Origin: Takakia lepidozioides
Lineage: Eukaryota > Streptophyta > Takakiopsida > Takakiales > Takakiaceae
NCBI GenBank assembly: GCA_030704615.1
Contig: CM060731.1
Coordinates: 66,816,756-66,880,755, forward strand
DNA: 64,000 bases
Direction of reading: 5' to 3'
In this document: positions 24,710 to 34,739 of the stretch, piece by piece
Layout: each line of letters opens with the position of its first letter
Position numbering within the stretch: the first letter of the stretch is position 1
Position numbers and translations under genes: made by a program
The notes under the pieces: generated by a model
Database searches by the model: none
What the model was told of the DNA's origin: nothing
Seen by the model: only the letters and a program-made list of their open reading frames with translations

Positions 24710-24778
24710 GTCTAGAATGTCTAGAAAATATAGCAAACAACTTCCTGGTTCACGTAATCATGAAAAGCTAATGTCAGG

Positions 24779-24802
24779 AACATCGACATTAGTGTCGACG
24801 TT
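24779..24802. repeat. A-type palindrome 4
   Basis: Arms AACATCGACAT and GTGTCGACGTT, spacer TA; one change per arm. Non-coding, upstream of the small gene. Confidence 0.85.
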
Positions 24803-25004
24803 GTGGAGATTATTGAGGTCAAGTTAGGTTGGGAATGCGGTTCAAAGAGGTTGGGTTAGGTTCGGTTTTCATGAGAGTGAGTTTCATTGACGTCAATTTG
24901 GATTCTTGTACTGAGGTAAGATGCGGCAGGCTAGGTTGGGTGAGGTTTTTACATGAGCGTCTTCGTGGCGAAATGTCTCACTATTTCTTGACATATTTAT
25001 CTGG

Positions 25005-25028
25005 AACGTCGACATTTGCGTCGACGTT
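25005..25028. repeat. A-type palindrome 5
   Basis: Arms AACGTCGACAT and GCGTCGACGTT, spacer TT. Upstream of the small gene. Confidence 0.85.
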
Positions 25029-25139
25029 CATTAGACCTGATGTAAAATCTCATGTCCCTTGCTTATGATCATACTGAATTCGACATAGGTAGTGGAAGAA
25101 ATGTTCCAAAAAATAGTTTTCCTTAGTCTCCTCTGAAGG

Positions 25140-25163
25140 GACGTCGACATTCATGTCGACGTT
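25140..25163. repeat. A-type palindrome 6 (perfect core)
   Basis: Ten-bp arms ACGTCGACAT and ATGTCGACGT are perfectly complementary around spacer TC. About 90 bp upstream of the likely acceptor of the small gene. Confidence 0.9.
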
Positions 25164-25251
25164 GAAAATTTGGAACAAATTTTTTAGAGAGGTAGGACCA
25201 AATTAATTTTGTGTTTGAGTGAACTGAGGCAGTTCCTAGGTGGTTGTGTAG

Positions 25252-25732
25252 GAGTGATTACTCTGGAAAGGATGAAACGACCAAATACTCATCGAGCTTC
25301 TACCCAATTCCCGGAACTCCCGAATACGAGCTTCCGGACTTCATTGAACCACCTAAAATAGCCTACTCATCATCCGGTTCAGAGGCAGCAGACTCGTCTG
25401 GATATTGTCCGTCCTCCCTTGAATATATGCCAACTTCACCACAATACATTCGTTCCTCTAAACGAGATAGCCAACGGCCATATGAATACATGTTATTCTA
25501 CCCTACCTATGTTCCAGAAACATACAGTCCAGAAACATACAGTCCAGATACTTACGTTCCACGCACGTCATACCCCGAAGAATATGAACTACCCATGGAC
25601 AACGTCTGTGCCGAGATTCTTGGGCTATCGAGAACTCAAGGTCAAGATCAAAAAAGGAGTCCTCTTTTGGAACCTGTTTGGTTAGGCCGAATCTATTGTG
25701 ATGAAGACTCTGGTCTCTGGACATTTGAGTAA
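25252..25732 (+). CDS. Unknown Tyr/Ser/Pro-rich small protein of element A
   Basis: Open frame of about 160 codons after a likely splice acceptor (TTGTGTAG) at 25251, ending TGG-ACA-TTT-GAG-TAA. No in-frame ATG near the 5' end, so an upstream coding exon is expected but was not found. The product is rich in Tyr, Ser, Pro and acidic residues, with a short internal repeat (PETYSPETYSPDTYVP) and a C-terminal block VWLGRIYCDEDSGLWTFE that looks folded. No family recognised. A polyadenylation signal AATAAA follows at 25786-25791, marking it as a transcription unit separate from the next gene. Palindromes 4-6 lie upstream of it. Confidence 0.6.
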
Positions 25733-25785
25733 TGTTGTCTCATTGTTGAGGAATGTGTTGTAAATCTCAGTTGCTCTCTGATGTG

Positions 25786-25791
25786 AATAAA
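25786..25791 (+). terminator. Polyadenylation signal AATAAA
   Basis: Canonical AATAAA 54 bp after the stop codon of the small gene. Confidence 0.6.
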
Positions 25792-25919
25792 AGATGGATA
25801 TTTACAAAGATTTTTCAATGTGTTTGAGTTTACAAACCTTGTGGGATTTGGTTTGTCCTTCATTATATGTGGAAAAAATAGTGTGATTAAATATCATGGT
25901 CACGTCGTAAACATTTTCT

Positions 25920-25943
25920 GACGTCGACATTAATGTCGAGGTG
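25920..25943. repeat. A-type palindrome 7
   Basis: Arms GACGTCGACAT and ATGTCGAGGTG, spacer TA. About 40 bp before the acceptor (TTTTGCAG) at 25980 that opens the main gene's first recognised exon. Confidence 0.85.
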
Positions 25944-26011
25944 TTTTCCTGATCAAATATTGGACATCTGGCTTTTGCAGTTCTCAGGCCCCCGAAGATT
26001 GCCAACCCGGA

Positions 26012-29000
26012 ATGTCTGCAGACATTTGTAGGGATTTCTTATCTGTCAGATCCCCAGGATACAAGACCGAGCATGTAGCTATAGACAAATTGAATAGCAG
26101 CATAAAAGAATTGGGTATTGAAGTCGCTGGGGAACCTCCAGATCACAAGCTCCGGTTTCAGTTTAAGACGGGAAGCAATGTTACAGAGCTCAAGTACGGG
26201 AAGGAAGTGGAAACCCAGACGAACATGCAGTCTCCAATGCTGGTGATCTTTGTTGCTGAGGATGGAAGGATGCCAAAAACATTCGGGTACGTAGCATCTG
26301 GAAATTTTGTCCGCAAGAATGTCATGAAACAATCAATCAAAAAAAAATTCAAGTTCAATGAAGACAGCAACATCGGTCAGGATACCAAAATATTTATCCG
26401 CTCCTGGGGCCGTTTTCAAGATGTATTGCTCGCAGCCGGTAATGAAAACATGAAACAAAGAACGGAAACACCAACAAGACGAAGACGTAAGTCTACGGCA
26501 GGGTCATCAGTAACAGAACAGGATCAGAAAGGTGTTCGATCATCCTCAAAGAAGCGGAAACCAAAGAAATCCATTGATCCAGCCCTTGCTCCCGACGTAA
26601 AGAGACCCAAGACAGCCGACATTTACGATAAGGATAAGTCAATAGAACTCGCAAAAAATCTAGTAGAATACTATGGAGACATGTTTCCATTCGGTTTTAG
26701 TAGAACTTTAAAAATACTAATATCGCGAATGAATCTTGCTCCTAAATATATGGTTTACCGACCCTTGAACCTCAAGTACAAGGATGAGGTTAAAACCAGA
26801 CTCTTGCAGCTCCGACATCTGGATGCCCAACATCTGGTATACCTCACTCCAATTGATCCAGAGAAGGAGGACAATGTATGTGAGAAGATACCAACGAGAT
26901 CAGCGGAGATCGACGATGCTTCGACGAAATTTTTCATTATTGGAGGGCAACACTCGATCGTGGCTGCCAAGGTACTCGCTAACCAGATCTATGTCTCTCG
27001 ACTCTAGAATTCAACAAGTAGATTTTCAATTGGTCTAGAACCTCGACATTCATGTTGACGTTATATGCTATGGACGTCTATTAGAATGAAGTAGGATACC
27101 GTCGAGTCAATTGAACGTTGACATCAATGTCGACGTCGAATGAATTAAATCTTTACAACATGGAATTGTGTCTATAGGAACTTGTTGAGGATTTGGATAC
27201 AGATGAGCAGCTCGTAAACTACTTTGGAGAATGGCCGGCCAGGATTGTGTGGTCAAAAGAGCACTTGAAACTGGTGAAGCTCTCCAAGCTTCTAAATGAT
27301 CCGAACAAAGCACAAAAGTTTTACAAGACTTTTAGCGGGAAATTGGGTCACCTGATAAGCTTTTATGCATCAATTGGGAAGCCGCCAAAATACAATGATA
27401 ATGCAAAAAAGAACGAGACTGACTTGTGGAAGGTAAACATTCTTCTAATAGTCTTTTTCTTCATTTATGTACATACTAGTATCTAGATAGGGGTTTTGGA
27501 ATTCCCTCACTGATAATTTGTTGGGTGTGAAAATAATTGTGCTCTTCATCCCAGGAGTTTATGCAAGCGGCACTGGTTATACTGGAGAAGAACTCCTTGA
27601 AAGAAGCGTTGGCATTGGTCCATGCTGATGAGGACATATGGGAGTTGTGGGAGACTGTGTTTCGAAAGTGGGACAAAGGGGAGCTCATTGATGCTATGGG
27701 GATTGTATGCAACTCTAAGCAGGTTCCATTGACCAAGTCGGCTATCCAAAAGCTTCAAGGGCTTAACCAGCGACAGATCAAGAAGGTGGCACAGAGGATC
27801 CTAGACTTGAGGGTGAGCATTAGAAATCCATATAAGGGTAAGGATCAAACCTTGAGGAGCATGAACGACTACATTGATTACATGAAAACACGAAGGTTTG
27901 TGGTTGATGACATCATGGTGGTACTCGGAGGAGCAGAGCGGTCCAAAAGCAATCCAGAACCGTACACGAAGGAGGAATGGACAAAGGTGAAACATGACCT
28001 CAAAATCACTAAGACAGTTTTTAAGGCCATGCAGTCCAAAACAACGGCGGAATATTTGGCAGACAAGGCCAATATGAACAAGGTGACACCCTCGATCCCG
28101 GAGCCATTCAGGAGCTATGTACTGTCTTGGAAGAAGAAAATTGAGGAGATGGCGACCTACAACGACGACTTGACACGATCATTCAAGGACCGTTATGTCA
28201 TGCTGGGTGCAAAGAGGAGGTTCTCGAACGCTGCCAGCCGTCTTTCATTCTTCAGCAAGAATAAATTTCAAAACATTGGTATGATCTTTGTGAACATAAT
28301 TGGAGACAGAGAGGATCTTGTGTTTGAGAGGAAGGACTACATCACCATAATGTCTGCCTTTATGAAGCGCAATGTCTTTTCAAACGTATTCGTGTTCTTC
28401 TCAACCCAAGCTTCCTCATCAAATCTTGTTTCTTACGTGCGGTACGGTGGGGGTTCGAAGTACATTCTTCTTCAGGGAGTCTACCTCCCTGGATCAGAGG
28501 AGCGCAAATACGCAACCACCTCTGCTGCTTCCGCACGCCCTGTGTTATGCCTCGACTACGTCTTTCCTGCAACAGAGAACCAGCTCAAGACCCCATATAC
28601 ACACGTCCTGGCAACTCTTTTCAAGAAGCCATTGGAACCCGTGCTGCATGACACAGAAATTGAGCTCAGTGATAGAGAAATGGAGCTAAGAGTGTACAAG
28701 CACGAGCTACGGAGACAGGTTTATGAAATCCTCGTCGGTCAGTTCTGTCAGGAGGGGATGTCAGCCTTCAATATATTTGGTGGTCCTATGCTCAGCTACC
28801 ATCTTCAGGTGAGCTAAGGATAATCACCTCCTCGTTATTACGACTCAAACGTCGACATGAATGTCGACGTCAACTGCCATTACTATTATATTGATTTCAT
28901 CATTTGAATTTTGTTGACTTAGAAATAACAGTTATTAGTTCGTTTTGTAGGCACACAGAGTTCGTGTTGTGGATGTAAACCTGAAGAGTCATATTGAACA

Positions 29001-29340
29001 TTGCAATGATAAGATGGAGACAACATTCAAGGTCCTCGAAGTGGAGAAAGGAATAAAGTTTCAGGAAGAAGGAAATGCCGAAAAACATGACGGTGCCTCT
29101 GACACAAACAAGGTTGCGGAGGTCTTTGATGAGGATGAGGACACGAAGTGGATGCTGCGGACAAAGAGGAGATTGAGGAATAACCACATGTTGATGAGGA
29201 AGCAGAAGATGGCATTAATGGTCAAGAGAGTGGTGGGAGCTCGGACGAGTCCACTGAGGACAAAGATCCGGAGGATGATGATGATGACGTTGAACAGTAG
29301 AGGGCTGAAAAGCTTAAAACAGTTGGAACAGTTGGATTAG
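26012..29340 (+). CDS. ParB-like / beta-class DNA methyltransferase-like fusion protein of element A
   Basis: Four phase-0 exons with GT-AG borders (26012-26971, 27178-27432, 27555-28808, 28951-29340) join into an open frame of 952 residues from ATG 26012; an acceptor at 25980 leaves room for an upstream exon. Residues 1-140 are unrecognised; 140-200 are basic with a nuclear signal (KKRKPKK). Residues about 230-320 end in FFIIGGQHSIVAAK, which matches the GERR/DGQH box of ParB/sulfiredoxin-fold domains. Residues about 406-840 follow beta-class N4/N6 methyltransferases: a motif IV position (VNIIGD, about 650) comes before motif I (FNIFGG, about 810) and the acidic end of the next strand (RVVDVN). 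The catalytic D/N/S-PP-Y/F/W is absent. ParB-methylase fusions are known in phages and bacteria. Probable role: DNA binding or element maintenance (inference). Confidence 0.75.
27039..27062. repeat. A-type palindrome 8 (intron 1)
   Basis: Arms AACCTCGACAT and ATGTTGACGTT, spacer TC. In the intron 26972-27177 of the ParB/methyltransferase-like gene. Confidence 0.85.
27114..27137. repeat. A-type palindrome 9 (intron 1)
   Basis: Arms AACGTTGACAT and ATGTCGACGTC, spacer CA. Second copy in the same 206-bp intron, 75 bp from the previous one. Confidence 0.87.
28848..28871. repeat. A-type palindrome 10 (intron 3)
   Basis: Arms AACGTCGACAT and ATGTCGACGTC, spacer GA. In the intron between the motif I exon and the last exon, homologous to the intron holding B-type palindrome 1. 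Confidence 0.9.
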
Positions 29341-29369
29341 CTGGTGTCAACAGACTACACATATACTAC

Positions 29370-31170
29370 AGATGACCGACTCCACCTTGTTGGTTTTCGT
29401 TCTCGCAAATTTTCCGTTGTAGAGATCAATTATGAAATCCATGACAAAGAACTTCTAGCGATTATCGATGCTTTTGAGGAGTGGCGTCAACTATTGGAGG
29501 GAGCTAAACATCAGGTCACTGTTTATACCAATCACAAAACCTCGAGTATTTTATGAGTGCTCGTGTTTTGAATCGACGTCAAGCGAGATAGAGTATGTCA
29601 CTAGCAAGGTTTGATTTTGTTATTATCTACCGTCCCGGACATCTTAATAAAAAACCAGATGCTCTTTCTCGACGATCGTATCTTGCGCCAAAAGAAATGG
29701 ATGCAGCTTTTGACCAACAAAAATCAACCAACAAATCTCCAATTGAATATGCTATCCATGTCCACCTATGACAATGCAGAGATCATAAAGGAGATTCAGG
29801 AAGCACTGAAGAGCAACCAATTTGCTACGACACTACGAAGTCAACTAAATCGACTTTGAGACAACCCACATGTTACAAACGACTTCGAATTCAAAGATGG
29901 TTTACTTTATTTCAAGGGACTTCTCTATGTACCTCCAGGACCTATACGACTGCGAATTCTTCAAACATGTCATGATCTTCCGGCTGCAGGACATTTCGGC
30001 TTCAACAAAACAATGGAATTGATATCCAGGGACTATTGGTGGCCGCAGATGTGGAAACTCGTGAAAGAATTTATAAAATCTTGTGACACGTGTGCTAGAG
30101 CGAAGGGACCACGACATCGACCTTACAGCCTTCTTCAACCATTACCCATTCCCAATGGTCCATGGTCATCCGTGTCTATGGACTTTATTACGGACCTTCC
30201 AATTTCCAAGACCACCGATTCAATCCTTGTTATTGTAGATCGTTTTACAAAGATGACACATTTCATTCCATGTAATAAGACGGTTACCGGCGAGGAAACT
30301 GCAAGATTCTTCCTCAATAATATCTACCGCATTCATGGACTCCCGAAGGACATCGTATCTGATCGATGACCACAGTTCATATCAAATTTCTGGAGGAGAT
30401 TATTTCACATAATGGATACTAAGATCAATATCTCTACAACTAATCATCCACAGACCGATGGTCAAACCGAACGCATAAAACAGGTTTTGGAGCAGTATCT
30501 TCGCTGTACGATAAATTATCACCAAGATAATTGGATGGACCCTACAACAACACTATACATTCTTCGACCAAACAAACTCCATTTTTCTCCAATTATGGTC
30601 ATCATCCTTGAGCAAACCCTTTCCACATGAAGACTGTTGGAAGCCCTGCTACAGAAAACCTTGCTACTCATCTTGCTACGATTTACAATGAGCTTACATT
30701 CCATCTCGCAGAAGCTCAAAAATAATACAAGGAGTATGCAGATCAACATCGCCAACTCCAATCCCAGTTCAAGGTCGGAGATCGTGTGTGGCTTCTTCGA
30801 CGGGACATACAAACCTCGCGACCATCAAAGAAGTTGGATTATTAACGTCTGGGACCATTTAATTCTAATATTCGACAAATAAATCCGGTCAGTTTTCAGC
30901 TTGAATTGTCACGAAGCATGCGTATCCATCCAGTCTTTCATGTTTCATTATTGGAGTCGTATCATCCATCAAATATTCCAGGGAGAGTTTCCGTACCACC
31001 TCCACCAATCGAAGTCAATCAGGAAATCGAGGATGAAGTCGACGAAGTCCTAGACTCTCGCATCAAGTATAAACGTCTTGAGTATTTCGTACATTGGAAA
31101 GGCTACGACATCAGCGAACGAACGTGAGAACCTTCATCCAACCTTGCCAATGCATCTGACAAAGTCCAAG
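29370..31170 (+). pseudogene. Retrotransposon pol, right part: RNase H, integrase, chromodomain
   Basis: Resumes the RNase H (RKFSVVEINYEIHDKELLAI), then the integrase zinc-binding region (DYWWPQMWKLVKEFIKSC, CDTCARAKG) and catalytic core (SVSMDFITDLP, later HPQTDGQTERI); the segment between carries a stop after KDIVSDR. At 31018-31125 a chromodomain is read: EIEDEVDEVLDSRIKYKR and EYFVHWKGYD, with a stop before EPSSNLA. This places the element among chromoviruses. Several stops and shifts make it non-functional. Confidence 0.88.
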
Positions 31171-31350
31171 AGTTTCATCAACGATATCCAGCTAAGCATG
31201 TTACAACGATGATGTCAGCCAAGTTAGCTTCAAGGTGAAGACTCCACATTCAGTGTATTTGATACACACTAAAGAGGGAGGTTCTCCAACTCTAAGCAAG
31301 TCCAAGATTTTACCGCTCCTCGAGGAACTCGGCGCTAGAGGAGGGGGTGA

Positions 31351-31956
31351 TGTCACGGACACAGCCCAGAAGAACTTACCAGGAGTAAATACCAGAAGTT
31401 ATCAAGTTACCAAAAATTATCGTGATCTACCATGATCTACCATATTTATCATAAGTTATCATTAGTTACCAAGTTACCGGGAGTTTACCAAATTATCGAG
31501 AGTAACTTGGGAAACTGCTCAGGAAGCTTCCTTTGGAAGAAATTTCTCCATCAAGATACCTTCTTTGTTTAAGGAAACTTCTCCATCAAGAAACCTCCTT
31601 TGGGGAAGCCTCTTAGGGAACCTCCTAGTAACCAGTATATATAGGAGGCGAGACTGGACACTCTTCAGTCTCGCCAACACAAGTTCAAGCTACTCTTGTT
31701 CCCAGTCCCAGTACTCCAGTCCAGCTTTCAGTACTCTAGTCCAGTTTCCAGTATCTAGTACCCCAGTCCAGTTTCCAACATTCCAGTATTCGAGTTGAGT
31801 TCCAATATCTTGTACTTTTGTCCATTGTTATAAAAATCATCTTTGATTCATGTTTATCCACCATGCATTTGGCCACGCCGACCTTTACTTCTTGACTAGT
31901 CTTGTACCTCTAGTCTGATCTCTTGTTTTTGTTCAGTCATGCTCTCGTCCTTGACA
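31351..31956 (+). repeat. 3' LTR (complete)
   Basis: Starts TGTCACGG after the purine tract and ends TTGACA, directly followed by ATGAC, the target duplication. It contains the same TATA-like ATATATAGG, hairpin GAGACTGGACACTCTTCAGT and CCAGTCCAG repeats as the 5' LTR. Confidence 0.85.
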
Positions 31957-31971
31957 ATGACTATATCTAGT

Positions 31972-31995
31972 GACCTCCACTGTTCAGTGGAGGTT
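31972..31995. repeat. B-type palindrome 5 (almost perfect)
   Basis: Arms GACCTCCACTG and CAGTGGAGGTT, spacer TT; ten of eleven arm positions pair. It lies 10 bp after the retrotransposon's right target duplication, so the retroelement inserted next to it. Confidence 0.9.
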
Positions 31996-32040
31996 CACAT
32001 TCCCGCACTCTCGGATTTATGATTATGTCTCTTTGGCAGG

Positions 32041-34450
32041 TTCAAGGAGATGCTGACGACGTCATCGGTTCCTCAAGTCCCCTAAAAGAACCCTCCGGAT
32101 CAACAATGAGTCGGAATATTGAAGGTTTTCCGAGGGTTCACAATGGCCCTCAAATTGAGGGTGGATCCTCGGTCAGACCCTTCTCCTCTCGGGAAGCGGA
32201 CGACAATTCTCCTCTCGGGTCCTCTTGGGTGTAAAGTCCAAGGTGCAGGTGAAGAACAGAAATATCCCGAAAACTTTATCGACCTTTCTCAACATTCATC
32301 ACCCTCTCCATTCAGTACGCACGGTCTGGTCTATCCAACCCGCAGGGCAACCGTCGGGGACTCGGCTACGGCTCCGCTGCACCTTGTTCCGTCTCTTCCT
32401 CGCATATCTCCCTAGCACGAGGGTTGGACAGCCCAAATCCGTAGGAGTCATGTGACTTAAACTCACTTCTCGCCCCTTGCTCATTCTCTTAGTTTCATTT
32501 TGTTTGGGGTCTGATATTCATCTGTCGCTCCAGGCCAGAAAATCTATAGATTATGACCTTCCTGTCAAACGTCGTCTGCATTGGAATGCAGTTCCGAGGT
32601 AAATTATTCCTTCGTTGCGTTTTCATTCCATCCAGGATGTCGAGTGCTGAAGGGACAATTTTCTGTGCTTGCCTGTTATTGCCCCTCCACTCCCTCCGTC
32701 GTTCAATGACAAAACATCTCCAACATCGACACAGCCTGACCCTGAACCGGTGGCACAATGTTCTGCACCAAAGAGGCAAAAAAGAGCCCCGAGCCATTTC
32801 CTTCCTCTGCAGGAAATCTTTCCAACGGACAAAAGGCTGACAAGAAAAAAAAAACGGACTCCAAACTCATGATGACTCCCTCGGATGTTGTGGCGCCTCG
32901 TCAATCCATGCCCGCGAGAATCCACTGTTCCTCTGTGAAATCTTCAATGGTAAATTTCAAAACCATTTCTCCACTTTCGTTTGCAGTTTGTTTTGCGGTC
33001 CCAAACTAACTCCGTAATTTTTATACTAGCGAGTATGGAGCCGCAAAACTTCTTGAATGCGCTTCCCGACAATGTGCGTCCATTAACCTCCACTTAACAG
33101 CCGACGTTCATTTTCAATGATCTCGAACTCTTCGATATATCGTCTACTCTTGGTCCTTTACAGTATTCCATTGTCGGGATATTTATGTCTCGGCAAACGT
33201 AAAGGTCACTCTGAAACTAAGAAACACTACATCGTGTTGTTTCTGACGGCGGGAACACTTAAATTTATTTCCTTAAATTGCGCAGGATGACATCGTCCAT
33301 CAACCTTCGTCTGCCACATCGGGGAAGAGGAAACGTATGTTGTTAATATTGAGTGTCAACGGACTCCTTTGCTACCGGCCACCTCCAACCGGCGGTGAAT
33401 TGTTTAAGGAGAGATTTTGTTTCAGGAAAGTTACAGTTCATGTTCCCGACAGACTTTTTGTGGTTCCCCGGCTCGGAGTCTTGGAGTTTCTCAACCTTGC
33501 GTTGATGCATTTTCACGTGGCAATTTGGTCATGTGCTGAAAGAGATGTTCTTTGTAGGATGCTCGAGTGCTTAGTTCCCACGAAAATTGCGAAATTTTTT
33601 TGCTTCATCTGGTCAGCTGAGGATTGCAAAGACACTACCGGTTACATCATGCCTGGGATGAAATATCTCGTTAAGGATATTCGCACTGTTCTTGCCAAAT
33701 ACCCTGGTACACCTTGTGCAATGCATGGACAAATACTCCTTGTCGATGATGAGCCATCAAAGGGCCTCCGAAACCGACCAAATACTGGATTCTTCCTTAT
33801 TTCGTACTAGCCATCACCAAAGGGCTTGGTTGACCTGGATGATATGACAAAAGTTGTGTGGCCATATATATTGAAAATGGCTGCAGCTTCAACAGTCGTA
33901 GATTACATCAGCGAGAACCCTGCCAAGTGTTCTCGTATACCTATTGGTCGCGACCACGGCTATTGGGCTTGGTATGGAAGATATGTTGATCCTCGTGTTT
34001 GGATCCCACAACAAAAAGAACTTGATTACCTTGATATGTACTTATCACATTGTTTGTTGTTTTGATCTTGAAGTGTCTTCCACTTGCACTTTTACCTTAT
34101 CATTTTTTCTACAAATGTTCCACATTTCAGCTGACATTTGTCATATGAAAAATTGTTTTGCCCAGTCGCTTTCAAGGAGCGAATTCGAAAAGAAGAAGAA
34201 GAGCTTCGTGATTGGCAAGAATGGCGGGCTTCCCAGCAGGCTTTAAGGGCATCAAAAGATTCAACAAGTAGAGTTTCAAATAACATTTCGGATGATAATG
34301 TTACTACTAAGTTCGAGTTCTCCGAAAGTATTTCCGTTTCCTCTGGTACGGAGACCGTTCCAAGTGGTTGTGGTAACCGGAGGCGTCTTCGAACACATGC
34401 CTTGACTGCGCGCCGTTTGGGAGGAGGCTCTGTAATATTAATGGGTTAGT
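32041..34450 (+). pseudogene. FCP1-type HAD protein, copy 3
   Basis: Main exon 33286-34065 after acceptor TTGCGCAG: DDIVHQPSSATSGKRKRMLL, then ILSVNGLLC at the catalytic strand (Ser and Asn replace both Asp of DxD), FHVAIWSCAE, and GQILLVDDEPSKGLRNRP, the LLIDDSP-type motif. An in-frame TAG interrupts at 33808-33810, after which the same frame goes on through VDLDDMTKVVWPYILKMA to TAA at 34063-34065. A last exon from 34132 encodes a coiled-coil-like ERIRKEEEELRDWQEW and a Ser-rich tail, stopping at 34447. Upstream Pro/Ser-rich pieces at 32041-32234 and 32669-32872 are probably its N-terminal exons. It is probably a pseudogene by its single stop; if DxD is truly absent it would not be a phosphatase anyway. 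Confidence 0.65.
33085..33108. repeat. B-type palindrome 6 (intron)
   Basis: Arms AACCTCCACTT and CAGCCGACGTT, spacer AA. In the non-coding interval before the exon at 33286. Confidence 0.75.
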
Positions 34451-34739
34451 GTAAGCCGTTGTATGGCTTTGAGCCGCTGGATAACATTAAGTCCAACAGA
34501 TATACAGTTGACGTTACATTATGTGTGACTGCAACGCCAAAATCTCTAATAAAATATGAATGTTTATCATCAATGTATGCGGACTCATTCTTTCATGTCA
34601 TCCTCTTTATCACATGCCATGATTGTTCTATGTTTGGTTTTGTATGTCATCTGATATGACAACCATTTTGTGCAAAAAATTTTATATATCTGACCTCACA
34701 TCATGGTGTAATTTATTGCATCCTCCCATTTTTTTTGTG

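Larger units (their letters stand above)
22560..29366 (+). mobile_element. Element A: 6.8-kb insertion with ParB/methyltransferase-like gene and ten palindromes
   Basis: Interrupts the chromovirus RNase H: the codons on the left (SQYG, then T) rejoin those on the right (DDRLHLVGF) in frame once the insert and one copy of TACA are removed. TACA is present at 22556-22559 and 29367-29370, a probable 4-bp target duplication. The left end begins ACTCAATTTTAAC and the right end is ACTACACATATAC; no terminal inverted or long direct repeats are seen. It contains about 2.6 kb of repeat-rich non-coding DNA, a small gene (25.25-25.73 kb), a four-exon gene (26.0-29.34 kb) and ten A-type palindromes. No transposase, recombinase or reverse transcriptase was recognised inside. 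Confidence 0.8.
19801..31956 (+). mobile_element. Ty3/gypsy chromovirus LTR retrotransposon, decayed and interrupted
   Basis: LTRs at 19801-20321 and 31351-31956 begin TGTCACGGACACAG; the 3' LTR ends TTGACA. The pentanucleotide ATGAC flanks the element at 19796-19800 and 31957-31961, a 5-bp target-site duplication. A purine tract GAGGAGGGGG lies directly before the 3' LTR. Gag, reverse transcriptase, RNase H, integrase and a chromodomain follow in Ty3 order, all with stops or shifts. Element A splits it between 22560 and 29366. The 5' LTR lacks about 129 bp of its end, and no primer binding site is left. Confidence 0.92.

Noticed and set aside
24886-24895. TTGACGTCAA as an A-type palindrome
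   Set aside because: Only 10 bp and lacking the ACAT/ATGT core; matches a generic bZIP-type site.
22711-28871. CRISPR-like array
   Set aside because: The repeats are palindromic but irregularly spaced (tens to thousands of bp), lie in introns of a spliced gene, and there are no cas genes; the genome is eukaryotic.
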